Assembly: GCF_030316825.1 (NCBI RefSeq)
Contig: NZ_JASZYU010000001.1
Location: forward strand, 1,798,001-1,862,000
Reading direction: 5' to 3'
Source of the DNA: Variovorax fucosicus
Lineage (GTDB): Bacteria; Pseudomonadota; Gammaproteobacteria; Burkholderiales; Burkholderiaceae_C
DNA: 64,000 nucleotides
Made by a program: the position numbers and the translations under genes. Below the pieces are notes generated by a model. It ran no database searches and was not told the origin of the DNA. It worked only from the letters and a program-made list of their open reading frames with translations. This document shows, in pieces, positions 37,005 through 49,010 of the stretch (positions are counted from its first letter, which is position 1; every line of letters starts with the position of its first letter).

Positions 37005-37585
37005 GTTGAAGGTATCTCTCCCTGGATCGGCCACCACGCCACCATCGCGAGGCGGGCCGAGCGGCTGGCAGGTTTCACATGCCATTCCTCGACCTGGTCG
37101 GCCCACCAGACGCCCTGCCCCTGCGCCAGGTTGCTGCCACCCATGCGCCACTGGCCATCCACGCTCATCAGCAACCCATGACTCACACGCGGCAGCGTCG
37201 CCGCTTCCGCGATGATGCGCAGCTCAGCCGTGCCGCGCGCGCGCCGGCCCATCACGTTGAAATCGACGGAGGGCCCGCCGAGCAAGGTGCACTCGACCGC
37301 CGCGTCGCCACGGAAGACAAAGGGCTCGAGCGGCGCGGCCATTCGGTGATCGAAGTCGTCGGACTTGAGCCGCACGCCGTCGCCCTCGAGCAGCATGATC
37401 TGGCGGTCGACCCCCGCGAACACCGAGAACGGCCCGCTTGCCGCGATGTTGGCGATACTCACGCGCCAGTCGAAGGCATCGAGCCCCGCGCCCGGCGGCC
37501 AGTTGACGGCTTCGCGCGTGGCGCCGCCGCCATTCTTCCAACGCATGACCGGCAGCTCGTTGAATGTGAAACGTTGAATGCTCAT
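37001..37585 (-). CDS. hutD: HutD-family cupin protein
   Basis: A 194-residue protein of the HutD family, a two-cupin fold. It contains [17 protein letters not shown] near the start, [17 protein letters not shown] and [11 protein letters not shown]. HutD is not a pathway enzyme; work in Pseudomonas fluorescens suggests it limits hut expression, perhaps by binding formylglutamate. Here it lies inside the operon between the permease gene and hutI with 4-nt overlaps at both ends, so its level is tied to that of the enzymes. Confidence 0.9.
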   Translation of the reverse strand: MSIQRFTFNELPVMRWKNGGGATREAVNWPPGAGLDAFDWRVSIANIAASGPFSVFAGVDRQIMLLEGDGVRLKSDDFDHRMAAPLEPFVFRGDAAVECTLLGGPSVDFNVMGRRARGTAELRIIAEAATLPRVSHGLLMSVDGQWRMGGSNLAQGQGVWWADQVEEWHVKPASRSARLAMVAWWPIQGEIPST

Positions 37586-38250
37586 CGCAGCAGCCCTCCT
37601 TGGCGCAGCTTCTGCTCGAAGTGCCGCAGGATCAAGGTGACCGTGCCGGTCAGCACGAAGTACACCAGCGCGATCGCAAGGTACACCTCGAGCGAGCGGT
37701 ACGAAACGCTGATGATCTTCTGCCCCTCGTGCATCACGTCGTGGATGGTCAGCAGCGACACCAGCGCCGAGTTCTTGATCAGCGCGATGAACTCGTTGCC
37801 GAGCGGCGGGATCATGCGCACGATGGCTTGCGGCAGCACGATCTGCCGCATCGCGACGAAGGGCGTCATGCCGAGCGACTCGGCCGCCAGCGTCTGGCCC
37901 CGGTCGATCGACTGGATCGCGCCGCGCACGATCTCCGACACATAGGCCCCCGAGTACACGCCGAGCCCCAGCACACCGCAGAAAAACGCCGGCAGCAAAA
38001 TGCCGAAGTGCGGCAGCCCGAAGAACAGGATGAACAGTTGCACCAGCAGCGGCGTGCCGCGGATGACCGCGACGTAGGCGGTGCAGACCGAATAAAGCCA
38101 GCGCCGCGCCGGGTTCAGCCGCCCGATGCCGACCAGCAGGCCGAGCACGCAGCCGAGCAGCAGCGCACAGGCCGTGATCTCGACCGTGACGAGCGCGCCC
38201 TGCAGCAGCGCAGACCAGCCTTGCCAGACGGGTGAGAAGTCGAGATCCAC
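37582..38250 (-). CDS. Amino-acid ABC transporter permease (HisM/GlnP-like)
   Basis: A 222-residue polar amino-acid ABC permease with about five transmembrane helices and the EAA loop segment AAESLGMTPFVAMRQIVLPQA. The start is a GTG at 38250. It overlaps hutD by 4 nt and follows the binding-protein gene by 6 nt, so it is part of the hut operon and probably imports histidine or urocanate. There is only one permease gene and no ATPase gene next to it, so it must act as a homodimer and borrow an ATPase from elsewhere, or the ATPase gene has been lost. Confidence 0.9.
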   Translation of the reverse strand: MDLDFSPVWQGWSALLQGALVTVEITACALLLGCVLGLLVGIGRLNPARRWLYSVCTAYVAVIRGTPLLVQLFILFFGLPHFGILLPAFFCGVLGLGVYSGAYVSEIVRGAIQSIDRGQTLAAESLGMTPFVAMRQIVLPQAIVRMIPPLGNEFIALIKNSALVSLLTIHDVMHEGQKIISVSYRSLEVYLAIALVYFVLTGTVTLILRHFEQKLRQGGLLR

Positions 38251-38256
38251 GCAAGA

Positions 38257-39006
38257 CTACTTGGCCGTGTTGCTGAACCATTTCTTCACGATGGCGGCAT
38301 AGGTGCCGTCGGCCTTCATCTTCTCGATCGCGCCGTTCACGGCACTGGTGAGTTCGGGTGAGTCCTTGCGGATCGCCATGCCGTATTCCTCGGTGGTCAG
38401 TTGCTCGTCGAGCACCTTGAGGCCGGGTCGCGTGCGCACGTACTGGTAGGCGGCGGGCTTGCCGGTCACGGCGGCGTCGCTGCGGCCGATGTCGACCAGG
38501 TTGAACATCTCCTGGTTCTTCTCGACTTCCATCAGCTGCACCTGCGGGTACTTCTCTTTCACGTAGCTGACCGACTTGGTACCGACCTGCACGCTGACCT
38601 TCTTGCCGTTCAGGTCGGCCGGCGCCTTGATCGTGGTGTTGTCGGCCTTCACCATTGCAACCAGGCCGCCCGCGTAGTAGGGCGCAGTGAAGTCGACCAC
38701 CTTTTTCCGCTCGTCGGTGATGTAGATCGCCGACACGGCCATGTCGAAGCGCTTCGAGATCAGGCCCGGGATCAGGCCCTTGAAGTCGATATCGACCCAC
38801 TCGACCTTGCGACCCAGGGTCTTGCCGATGGCTTCGACCAGTTCGATGTCGAAGCCGGTGCGCTTGCCGTTGTCGACGAATTCCATCGGCGGAAAGGTGG
38901 CGTCGGTGCCGACCGTGAGCACGGCCTGGGCCTGTGCCTGGGCGCTGACGCCAAGGGCCAATGCGGCGAAGGCGGTGGCAAGAAGGAACTGGCGGCGGAT
39001 CTGCAT
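38257..39006 (-). CDS. Amino-acid ABC transporter substrate-binding protein (HisJ/GlnH-like)
   Basis: A 249-residue periplasmic binding protein of the polar amino-acid family (SBP_bac_3). The signal peptide is at residues 1-25 (ALALGVSAQAQAQA region). The mature part shows VGTDATFPPMEFVDNGKRTGFDIELV and the family signature ISKRFDMAVSAIYITDER. Position between hutU and the permease gene makes histidine or urocanate the expected ligand. An open extension upstream of the ATG at 39006 has no signal peptide and is rejected. Confidence 0.9.
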   Translation of the reverse strand: MQIRRQFLLATAFAALALGVSAQAQAQAVLTVGTDATFPPMEFVDNGKRTGFDIELVEAIGKTLGRKVEWVDIDFKGLIPGLISKRFDMAVSAIYITDERKKVVDFTAPYYAGGLVAMVKADNTTIKAPADLNGKKVSVQVGTKSVSYVKEKYPQVQLMEVEKNQEMFNLVDIGRSDAAVTGKPAAYQYVRTRPGLKVLDEQLTTEEYGMAIRKDSPELTSAVNGAIEKMKADGTYAAIVKKWFSNTAK

Positions 39007-39034
39007 GGTGACTTTCGTTGGAGAGGAAGGAGGG

Positions 39035-40753
<1,719 letters not shown>

Positions 40754-40755
40754 GG

Positions 40756-42306
<1,551 letters not shown>

Positions 42307-42310
42307 GAAG

Positions 42311-42324
42311 CTGTCTATACAAGG
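42311..42324. promoter_or_regulatory. HutC-operator-like dyad between hutC and hutH
   Basis: CTGTCTATACAAGG lies in the 52-nt hutC-hutH gap and matches two sites upstream of the NitT/TauT ABC operon (CTTGTATATACAGG and CTGTCTATACAGG). The TGTATATACA-like core is the kind of dyad bound by HutC repressors. Three similar copies at expected control points, each beside genes for the same pathway, support it. Confidence 0.6.
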
Positions 42325-42358
42325 GGTGTGGGCCGGACGCGAAGCAGAGCGCCCCGGT

Positions 42359-43093
42359 CTAGGAAACTGGATTGCCGTCGGCGCGAAAGCGGCTGCCAAG
42401 CCGGTAGCGCGAGGCCGGGTGCAGGCAGCGCACCAGCGTCACCGGCACGGTGCGCGTCCAGGTGCGGCGCGTGAGCAGCAGGCAGGGCTCGGCGGCCGGC
42501 ATCGACAGGCGCAGGGCCTGCTCGACCGTGGGCAGCACGGCATCGACCAGGTGCTCGATCTGGTCGAACGGAACATGGCGCACCAGGTATTCGCTGGGCG
42601 GCGTGGCGACAAGATCCTGCTCCAGGAAATCGGGCACCACGCGCGGGTTGACGAAGCGGTCTTCCAGCTGCACCGGCACGCCATCCTCGAGATGCAGGCA
42701 GACCGTGTGGAACACCGACTCCCCGGCGCGCAGGTCGAGCCAGGCCGCCACATCGGGCGACGCCGCAAAGCGCTCGGCCACCACCAGCTGGTAGCCGTAG
42801 TCGTGGCCGCGCGCGCGGATTTCGCTCGCGATGTTGGCGATCTGCAGCAGGGTGGACTGCGGCTTGTCTTCGGCCACGAAGCTGCCGACACCGGCCACCC
42901 GCACGATGCGGCCCTGCTCGACCAGCTCGCGCAGCGCGCGGTTCACGGTCATGCGCGAGATGCCGAACTGCGCGACCAGTTCGTGCTCCGACGGCAGCCG
43001 GTGCCCGGCCGGCCAGGTGCCGTCCTGGATCTTGCGGGAGATGTGCTCCTTGACCTGCGCGTAGAGCGCGAGCGTCGGCAGATCACGCTTCAT
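42359..43093 (-). CDS. hutC: Histidine utilisation repressor HutC (GntR family)
   Basis: A 244-residue GntR-family repressor of the HutC subfamily. The winged helix-turn-helix is at about residues 8-75 ([20 protein letters not shown], then [15 protein letters not shown]). The UTRA effector domain follows at about 95-240 and would bind urocanate, with [28 protein letters not shown] and the C-terminal RYRLGSRF. It precedes hutH in the same direction. Candidate operators lie between it and hutH and upstream of the ABC operon at 43141-45909. Confidence 0.94.
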   Translation of the reverse strand: MKRDLPTLALYAQVKEHISRKIQDGTWPAGHRLPSEHELVAQFGISRMTVNRALRELVEQGRIVRVAGVGSFVAEDKPQSTLLQIANIASEIRARGHDYGYQLVVAERFAASPDVAAWLDLRAGESVFHTVCLHLEDGVPVQLEDRFVNPRVVPDFLEQDLVATPPSEYLVRHVPFDQIEHLVDAVLPTVEQALRLSMPAAEPCLLLTRRTWTRTVPVTLVRCLHPASRYRLGSRFRADGNPVS

Positions 43094-43140
43094 GTTGGGC
43101 CTCCCGCGAATAGACGAAGTGATGAGCGTGGGGGTTCACA

Positions 43141-43923
<783 letters not shown>

Positions 43924-43959
43924 AGCACGTCACCTTGCCAGGTGTTCATTCGGGAAGTA

Positions 43960-44050
43960 CCGCGGAACCGGCTTTGCCGGGCCGCTGGTGCTGCCCCCTG
44001 CAAGGGGGTTGGCGTAGCGACACGAAGTGCGCGAAGACTGGGGGTGAGCC
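43960..44050. repeat. Comamonad-type intergenic repeat, family A copy 2
   Basis: This copy starts CCGCGGAACCGGCTTTGCCG and runs through CCCCCTGCAAGGGGG, GGCGTAGCGACACGAAGTGC and GCGAAGACTGGGGGTGAGCC, ending at the stop codon of the permease gene. It is nearly the same as copy 1 at 15126 and copy 3 at 44854 and in the same orientation. It fills most of the gap between the permease and ATPase genes. Confidence 0.9.
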
Positions 44051-44950
44051 TCATATGGTGCTCCAGGCAAACAAGCGGCGGTTGAGCGCCTTGAAAGCGA
44101 AGTCGGACACCAGCCCGATGATCCCGATCACGATGATCCCGAAGATGATCTGGCCGGTGTTCAGCAGCGCCTGGCTGTCGGTGATCATGTGGCCGATGCC
44201 CGAGGACGAGCCGATCAGTTCGGCCACGATCACGTAGGTCCAGGCCCAGCCCAGCACCAGCCGCAGCGTCTCGGCGATGCCCGGTGCGGCGCCCGGAATC
44301 AGCACACGCGCCACGATGCCCTTGCTGTTGGCGCCCAGCGTGTAGGCGGCCTCCACCAGATCCTTGCGTGCGCCGCCCACGATGACCGCGACCATCAGGA
44401 TGATCTGGAACACCGAGCCGATGAAGATCACCAGCAGCTTCTGCGTCTCGCCGATGCCGGCCCAGAGGATCAGCAGCGGAATGAATGCAGACGCCGGCAG
44501 GTAGCGGCAGAACGACACGAAGGGCTCGAAGAAGGCCTCGACCGGCTTCCACGCGCCCATCGCGATACCGAGCGGCACCGCGATCAGCGCGGCAAGCACG
44601 AAGCCACCGAACACCCGCCACACGGTCATGCCGATGTCGTGGATGAAGTTGTACTCGGTGAAGAGCAGGTAGCCCTCTTTCACCATCGTGACCGGGCTGG
44701 CCAGGAAGGTGGGCGAAACGAAGCCGCCCAGCGTGAAGACGGCCCAGACCGCGACGAACAGGATGAAGAAGCCGACGCCGAGCAGCCAGCGCGCGCGGCT
44801 GCTCACGGGCTCCAGCGGCGCGATCGCGCGGCGTTGGCTTCGCACCGGAAGCGCCGCGGAACCGGCTACGCCGGGCCGCTGGCGCTGCCCCCGGTCGGGG
44901 GTTGGCGAAGCGACACGCAGTGCGCGCAGCCTGGGGGCGAGCCAGTTCAT
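44051..44950 (-). CDS. NitT/TauT-family ABC transporter permease with repeat-encoded N-terminus
   Basis: A 299-residue permease of the TauC/SsuC class with six transmembrane helices and the EAA segment EAAYTLGANSKGIVARVLIPGA. The ATG at 44950 overlaps the stop of the binding-protein gene by 4 nt. The first ~35 residues (NWLAPRLRALRVASPTP and on) are encoded by family A repeat copy 3, so they are basic, low-complexity and unrelated to normal permease N-termini. A shorter internal start after the repeat is possible, but the ATGA overlap favours translation through it. The transporter probably serves the hut regulon, judging from operator-like sites upstream. Confidence 0.85.
   Translation of the reverse strand: MNWLAPRLRALRVASPTPDRGQRQRPGVAGSAALPVRSQRRAIAPLEPVSSRARWLLGVGFFILFVAVWAVFTLGGFVSPTFLASPVTMVKEGYLLFTEYNFIHDIGMTVWRVFGGFVLAALIAVPLGIAMGAWKPVEAFFEPFVSFCRYLPASAFIPLLILWAGIGETQKLLVIFIGSVFQIILMVAVIVGGARKDLVEAAYTLGANSKGIVARVLIPGAAPGIAETLRLVLGWAWTYVIVAELIGSSSGIGHMITDSQALLNTGQIIFGIIVIGIIGLVSDFAFKALNRRLFAWSTI
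44854..44943. repeat. Comamonad-type repeat, family A copy 3, inside the permease gene
   Basis: This copy begins CCGCGGAACCGGCTACGCCG and continues through CCCCCGGTCGGGGG, GGCGAAGCGACACGCAGTGC and GCGCAGCCTGGGGGCGAGCC. It differs from copies 1 and 2 at few positions. Read on the minus strand it supplies the N-terminal reading frame of the permease. As with copies 1 and 2, it abuts the 3' end of the preceding gene. Confidence 0.9.
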
Positions 44951-45909
44951 TTGATGTACGAAGCGTCGAACGTGACGGCCAGGTTCTCCGGCGCTTTGCG
45001 GATCACGCCGGCCTCGAGCAGGATCTTTTCGGCATCCTTCATGAAGCTGGTGATCTCGCCGGCAAAGAACTTCTGGTTGGCGGCCTTGTCCTGCCAGCGC
45101 AGGTAGGCCGACGACTTGGCGAACTGCTCGCCGCTCTGCTTGACGGCCGAACCCATGATCTCGTTGGCCTTGGCGGGGTCGGTCTTGATCATCTCCAGCG
45201 CCTCGAAGTACGAGTTGGTCAGCGCCTGCGCCGCCTTGGCATTGGCCTTGAGCCAGGTCGGCGCGCAGCCAACCGTGTCCATCACCATCGGATAGTCGAG
45301 CGTGGTCGCCAGGATCTTGCCGGCGGTCGGGTTGGCGCGCACGGTCGAGAGATAGGGCTCGTAGGTCATGGCGGCATCGTTCTGGCCGGCGACGAACGCC
45401 GTGGCGGCGGGCTGCGGCTCGAGCGACACCAGCTTCACGTCTTTCAGCGTCATGCCGTTCTTGTTGAGCATCCAGGCCAGGCCGAAGTACGGCGCGGTGC
45501 CCGGCGCGCTGACGCCGATGCTCTTGCCCTTGAGATCGGCAAAGCTCTTGATGTCGTTGCGCACGGCCAGGCCGTCGGCGCCGTAGGACTTGTCCATCTG
45601 GAAGATCTGCACGATCGGCACGCCGTTGGCGTTCCAGGCCACGTGCGTCTCGACCGTGGTGGCGGCGCACTGGATCGCTTCGGAGGCCAGCGCCAGGTGG
45701 CGGTCTTTCTGCGGAATCATCTTCAGTTCGACGTCGAGCCCGTTCTTCTTGAAGATGCCGGCCTTGTCGGCCAGCGTGAGCGGCGCAAAGCCGGTCCAGC
45801 CGGACATGCCGAGCGCGATCTTGGTGGTGTCCTGCGCCTGGGCGACGCCCGCGGCACAGAGGCCGGCTGCAAGAAGGGTGGCAACTTTGAAGACGACCGT
45901 TTTGACCAT
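44947..45909 (-). CDS. NitT/TauT-family ABC transporter substrate-binding protein
   Basis: A 320-residue periplasmic binding protein of the NMT1/TauA-like class. The signal peptide is at residues 1-25 (AAGLCAAGVAQAQ). The mature part opens with KIALGMSGWTGFAPLTLADKAGIFKKNGLDVE, typical for the family, and has AVRNDIKSFADLKGKSIGV. The ATG at 45909 has AGGAG upstream (the plus strand shows GGGAGCTCCT). It heads the operon; about 55-125 nt upstream of it lies a cluster of dyads including two HutC-like sites. The ligand is not deducible from sequence; regulation suggests a histidine-pathway compound. Confidence 0.9.
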   Translation of the reverse strand: MVKTVVFKVATLLAAGLCAAGVAQAQDTTKIALGMSGWTGFAPLTLADKAGIFKKNGLDVELKMIPQKDRHLALASEAIQCAATTVETHVAWNANGVPIVQIFQMDKSYGADGLAVRNDIKSFADLKGKSIGVSAPGTAPYFGLAWMLNKNGMTLKDVKLVSLEPQPAATAFVAGQNDAAMTYEPYLSTVRANPTAGKILATTLDYPMVMDTVGCAPTWLKANAKAAQALTNSYFEALEMIKTDPAKANEIMGSAVKQSGEQFAKSSAYLRWQDKAANQKFFAGEITSFMKDAEKILLEAGVIRKAPENLAVTFDASYIK

Positions 45910-45965
45910 GGGAGCTCCTGGGGTTCTGACTAGCGGGATGGGTGAATTGTGGTCGGGCGCCCCAA

Positions 45966-45979
45966 CTTGTATATACAGG
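45966..45979. promoter_or_regulatory. HutC-operator-like dyad upstream of the NitT/TauT ABC operon (proximal)
   Basis: CTTGTATATACAGG contains the perfect palindrome TGTATATACA. It is 57 nt from the start codon of the binding-protein gene and resembles the site before hutH. Together with the copy at 46034 it suggests that HutC controls this transporter operon. Confidence 0.65.
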
Positions 45980-45990
45980 GTGAACCCTGT
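45975..45990. promoter_or_regulatory. Perfect 7-2-7 dyad ACAGGGT-GA-ACCCTGT
   Basis: ACAGGGTGAACCCTGT is a perfect 16-bp inverted repeat that overlaps the end of the proximal HutC-like site. It is too short and U-poor for a terminator. It may be the binding site of a second regulator or half of a composite operator. Confidence 0.5.
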
Positions 45991-45995
45991 GTGCG

Positions 45996-46032
45996 AATCT
46001 GGTGCACTTCTCTTAGGAAAATGCACCAGATT
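45996..46032. promoter_or_regulatory. Perfect 11-15-11 inverted repeat AATCTGGTGCA / TGCACCAGATT
   Basis: AATCTGGTGCA (45996-46006) and TGCACCAGATT (46022-46032) are exact reverse complements across 15 nt. The element sits between the two HutC-like sites in a low-GC strip. It could be an operator, or a hairpin in the leader of the ABC operon if transcription begins upstream of it. Confidence 0.6.
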
Positions 46033-46033
46033 G

Positions 46034-46046
46034 CTGTCTATACAGG
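46034..46046. promoter_or_regulatory. HutC-operator-like dyad upstream of the NitT/TauT ABC operon (distal)
   Basis: CTGTCTATACAGG matches the dyad before hutH at 11 of 12 positions and the proximal site in its core. It begins one base beyond the 11-bp inverted repeat. The 68-nt centre-to-centre distance from the proximal site would allow looping or cooperative binding. Confidence 0.6.
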
Positions 46047-46104
46047 TGGATGCGGCGCGATCGCTAGACCATCGCAAACGCCGTGCCAGCCGGCGGCGGC
46101 GGCC

Positions 46105-46998
46105 CTAGCCGGTGATGATCGGGCGCAGGGCATCGATCTCTTCGACCATGAAATCGAACAGGGCCGACACGCGCGGCGTGCGCCGCACTTCCGGGAGTGC
46201 CAGCAGACGCCAGATTCGCGCGAGTTCGGGAACAGGCCCGAGCACCCGCACCAGATCGGGCTCGGCATCACCCAGCGCGGTGGGCAGCGGCGCGATGCCG
46301 ACGCCGGCCTTCACCGAAAGCAGCAGGCCGAGCACGCTGTCGTTGCGGGCCACGATGTGGGCTTGCGGTGCCACCTCGCGCAGCCAGCTGGCTGCGCGGT
46401 GGTTGGCCATCGTGTCGTCAAAGCCAACGAGGGGATGATCGGCGAGCTCTTCGATGCGCGCCGGCTGCCCGTGCCGCGCGACGTACGTCCGGCTGGCGTA
46501 GACAGCCCAGAGCGAATCGCCGAGCTTGCGCCCGACCAGTGCGCCGTCGACGGTGTCGCCGGAGCGCAGGGCGACGTCGGCGTCGCCATGGCGAAGATCG
46601 AGGTACTTGTCGCTCATGACGAACTCGACCCTGAAGGCCGGATGCCGGGCATGAAAGCGGTCGAGCAGGCCGGAACGCGTGAGGCGGTTGACCAGCGGTT
46701 CAGGGCACGTCATGCGGATCACGCCGGCCGCGTTGCGCTTCGAGTCGGCGAGCGCCTGCTCGAAGGCGAGCGCCGCGCGCTCGACCTCTTGCGCAGCGGG
46801 CAACATCTCCTGCCCGAACGCCGTCAAACGGTAGCCGCTCGGATGGCGCAACGTCAGAGGTCGGCCGATGTGCCGCTCGAGTGCTGCCAAGCGACGCTGC
46901 ACGGTCGACTGATCCACCTGCAAAGCCCGGCCAGCGGCCAGCGTGCTGCCGTGCCGCGCCACCGCCACGAAATACTTGAGGTCGTCCCAGTCGAGCAT
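46105..46998 (-). CDS. LysR-family transcriptional regulator divergent from a Bug receptor gene
   Basis: A 297-residue LysR regulator with its helix-turn-helix at about residues 3-62 (DDLKYFVAVARHGSTLAAGR, then VDQSTVQRRLAALE) and an effector domain of normal size. The ATG at 46998 (MLDWDDLKYF) is chosen; 12 extra residues of open frame upstream lack homology. It is divergent from the TctC/Bug-type gene at 47101. The 102-nt gap contains the perfect palindrome GCAAGCTTGC at 47031-47040, a possible part of the control region. The likely target is the Bug gene and the methyltransferase gene after it. Confidence 0.9.
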   Translation of the reverse strand: MLDWDDLKYFVAVARHGSTLAAGRALQVDQSTVQRRLAALERHIGRPLTLRHPSGYRLTAFGQEMLPAAQEVERAALAFEQALADSKRNAAGVIRMTCPEPLVNRLTRSGLLDRFHARHPAFRVEFVMSDKYLDLRHGDADVALRSGDTVDGALVGRKLGDSLWAVYASRTYVARHGQPARIEELADHPLVGFDDTMANHRAASWLREVAPQAHIVARNDSVLGLLLSVKAGVGIAPLPTALGDAEPDLVRVLGPVPELARIWRLLALPEVRRTPRVSALFDFMVEEIDALRPIITG

Positions 46999-47100
46999 GG
47001 TTCGGTTATGCACTTCCGCGGCCCCGTTCTGCAAGCTTGCGCCTTGTGGCAGGTGGGCCGCCTACCTAGGCTAGATGCATTCAACACCGGGTTCATCACG

Positions 47101-48111
47101 ATGCTGCGCCATTCCATTCTGCTCCGCCCGCGACGCCGCGCGCTGCTGGCCGGCGCTGCAAGCGCCCTGCTCGCCGCCCCCTTTTGGCGACGCGCGCAGG
47201 CGCAAACCTCGCGCGGCGATGTGCTGCGCATCCTGTGCAGCGGCCCGGCCGGCAGCGTGCCCGACACCGTGGCACGGCGCGTCGGTGAGGCGCTGGCCGA
47301 GCTCGATGCGCGAACGGTCGTGGTCGACAACCGGCCGGGCGCTGCCGGCCAGATCGCCGTCAATACGCTCAAGACTGCCGCACCGGATGGCAGCACGCTG
47401 TTGCTGGCGCAAGGCGCCATCGCGACCATCTACCCCTCGCTGTACGCCAGGCTGGCCTACGACCCGGCCATCGATCTGCAACCGGTGTCGCTGGCAGGCG
47501 AGATGACGCTGGGCATCGCCGTTGGCCCGGCGGTGCCGGGCAGCGTGACGAACATCCGCCAGTTGCTCGTGTGGATGCGGCAGAACCCGGGCCTGACAAA
47601 CGCGGGATCCCCGGGCACCGGCACGCTGCCGCATCTGCTCGAAGCAATGTTGTTCCAGGAAGCGGGCGTGGCCTGGGAGCACGTCGCCTACCCCGGCGGT
47701 CCACCGGCGCTCGCGGGGTTGCTGGGCGGGCAGATCGCCGTGCTGGTGTTGCCCGAGGGGCTGCTCCGGCCACATCGCGCGAGCGGCCGGCTGCGCCTGC
47801 TGGCGACGTCGGGTGCACAGCGCAGCGCCTTTTCGCCCGACGTGCCAACGCTGGTCGAGCAGGGTCATCCGAAGCTGGTGCTGCGCGAGTGGTTTGCCTT
47901 CTTCCTGCCGGGCCGTACGCCGCCGGCCACGTTGGCCGCTACTTCGCAGGCGCTGCGCGCAGCCATTGCGCAGCCGGCGCTCGTGGCCGCATTCGGCGAG
48001 TCGGCCATGGTCGCGGCCTCCAGCAGCCCGGCCGAGCTGGTCGAGCGCATCGCGGCCGAGCAGCGGGTGTGGGCGCCGTTGATTCGCGCTGCCGCGATCC
48101 GGGCGGAGTGA
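47101..48111 (+). CDS. Bug-family tripartite tricarboxylate transporter receptor (TctC-like)
   Basis: A 336-residue periplasmic receptor of the Bug/TctC family. The N-terminus carries RRRALLAGAASALLAAP followed by AQAQ, a signal peptide with twin arginines. The mature protein has GSVPDTVARRVGEAL, VVDNRPGAAGQIA and PDGSTLLLAQGAIATIYPSLY, all family hallmarks. Bug genes are greatly expanded in Comamonadaceae and often lack adjacent tctA/tctB, as here. The ATG at 47101 is preferred over a long open extension that runs into the LysR gene. The stop overlaps the methyltransferase start (TGATG). The ligand is unknown. Confidence 0.9.
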   Translation: MLRHSILLRPRRRALLAGAASALLAAPFWRRAQAQTSRGDVLRILCSGPAGSVPDTVARRVGEALAELDARTVVVDNRPGAAGQIAVNTLKTAAPDGSTLLLAQGAIATIYPSLYARLAYDPAIDLQPVSLAGEMTLGIAVGPAVPGSVTNIRQLLVWMRQNPGLTNAGSPGTGTLPHLLEAMLFQEAGVAWEHVAYPGGPPALAGLLGGQIAVLVLPEGLLRPHRASGRLRLLATSGAQRSAFSPDVPTLVEQGHPKLVLREWFAFFLPGRTPPATLAATSQALRAAIAQPALVAAFGESAMVAASSSPAELVERIAAEQRVWAPLIRAAAIRAE

Positions 48112-48950
48112 TGACCGCCACTTCCGATGCCGCTGCTGGCTGGGACGCTGCTGCAGAGGGCTGGAACCGCAGCGCACCGCTGATCCGCGCCTGGCTGAAC
48201 GACGCGACCCACGCAATGCTCGATGCGGCCCGCATCGGGCCCGGCGCACGCGTGCTCGACATCGCGGCCGGCGCCGGCGACCAGACGCTCGACATTGCGC
48301 GGCGGGTCGGCCCGCAGGGCAAGGTGCTCGCCACCGACATCTCGCCGCGCATCCTGGCACTCGCGCAGGCCAACGCCGACGCCGCGGGCCTGCGGCAGGT
48401 CGAAACCCGCGTGGCCGATGCGCAGCAGCTCGATCTGGACGGTGCCGTATTCGATGCAGCCCTGTGCCGGCTCGGACTCATGTTCTGCCTCGCCCCGATC
48501 GATGCGTTGAAGGCGGCGCGCGCTGCCCTGAAGCCGGGCGGGCGATTCGCCGCACTGGTGTTCGGTGCACCACAAGGCAACCCGTGCATTGCGATCATGG
48601 CGGCGACAGCGATGCGGCATCGCGCGCTGCCTGCCGCATCGCCGTATGCCCCGGGCACGTTGCTCAGCCTCGGCGAGCCGGGCCGGATGGCTCGACTGCT
48701 GGGCGCGGCCGGCTTCGTCGAGGTCGAAGTCAGGCCGGTGTCGGCGCCGTTCCACCTGCCCAGCGCGGCCGCCTACATCGAGTTCGTGCAAACGTCCGGC
48801 TCCCCGCTCATGCAGATGCTCGCGCCGCTGCCACCGGATGCCCAACGCGCTGCGTGGGACGACATGACTGCCCAGCTCGGCGTGTTCGGTGCGCCAGACG
48901 GCTGGCACGGACCGAACGAGTTGCTGCTCTGCTCCGCCGCCGCCCCCTGA
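48111..48950 (+). CDS. Class I SAM-dependent methyltransferase
   Basis: A 279-residue methyltransferase of the UbiE/Methyltransf_11 type. Motif I VLDIAAGAGDQTLDIA is at about residues 48-63, followed by VLATDISPRILALA (motif II region) and ALKPGGRFAALVF. No signal peptide or membrane segment is present. Its ATG shares a base with the Bug gene stop, so the two are co-translated. The acceptor is unknown; coupling to a Bug receptor is unusual and may reflect modification of the imported compound. Confidence 0.88.
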   Translation: MTATSDAAAGWDAAAEGWNRSAPLIRAWLNDATHAMLDAARIGPGARVLDIAAGAGDQTLDIARRVGPQGKVLATDISPRILALAQANADAAGLRQVETRVADAQQLDLDGAVFDAALCRLGLMFCLAPIDALKAARAALKPGGRFAALVFGAPQGNPCIAIMAATAMRHRALPAASPYAPGTLLSLGEPGRMARLLGAAGFVEVEVRPVSAPFHLPSAAAYIEFVQTSGSPLMQMLAPLPPDAQRAAWDDMTAQLGVFGAPDGWHGPNELLLCSAAAP

Positions 48951-49010
48951 CTCGGAGGCGGCCTGGCAGGGCGGCGACAATGGGCCATCCCCTCAGTCCC
49001 GTCAGCCGTC

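Noticed and set aside
42359-43093. A cobalamin riboswitch or other leader RNA in the hut/metH1 region
   Set aside because: The hut genes are packed with gaps under 60 nt, and the 23 nt before metH1 is too short for a riboswitch; no B12-box-like sequence was seen.
45949-47100. N-terminal extension of the Bug receptor frame
   Set aside because: It is antisense to a complete LysR gene and would bury the signal peptide that begins at 47101.
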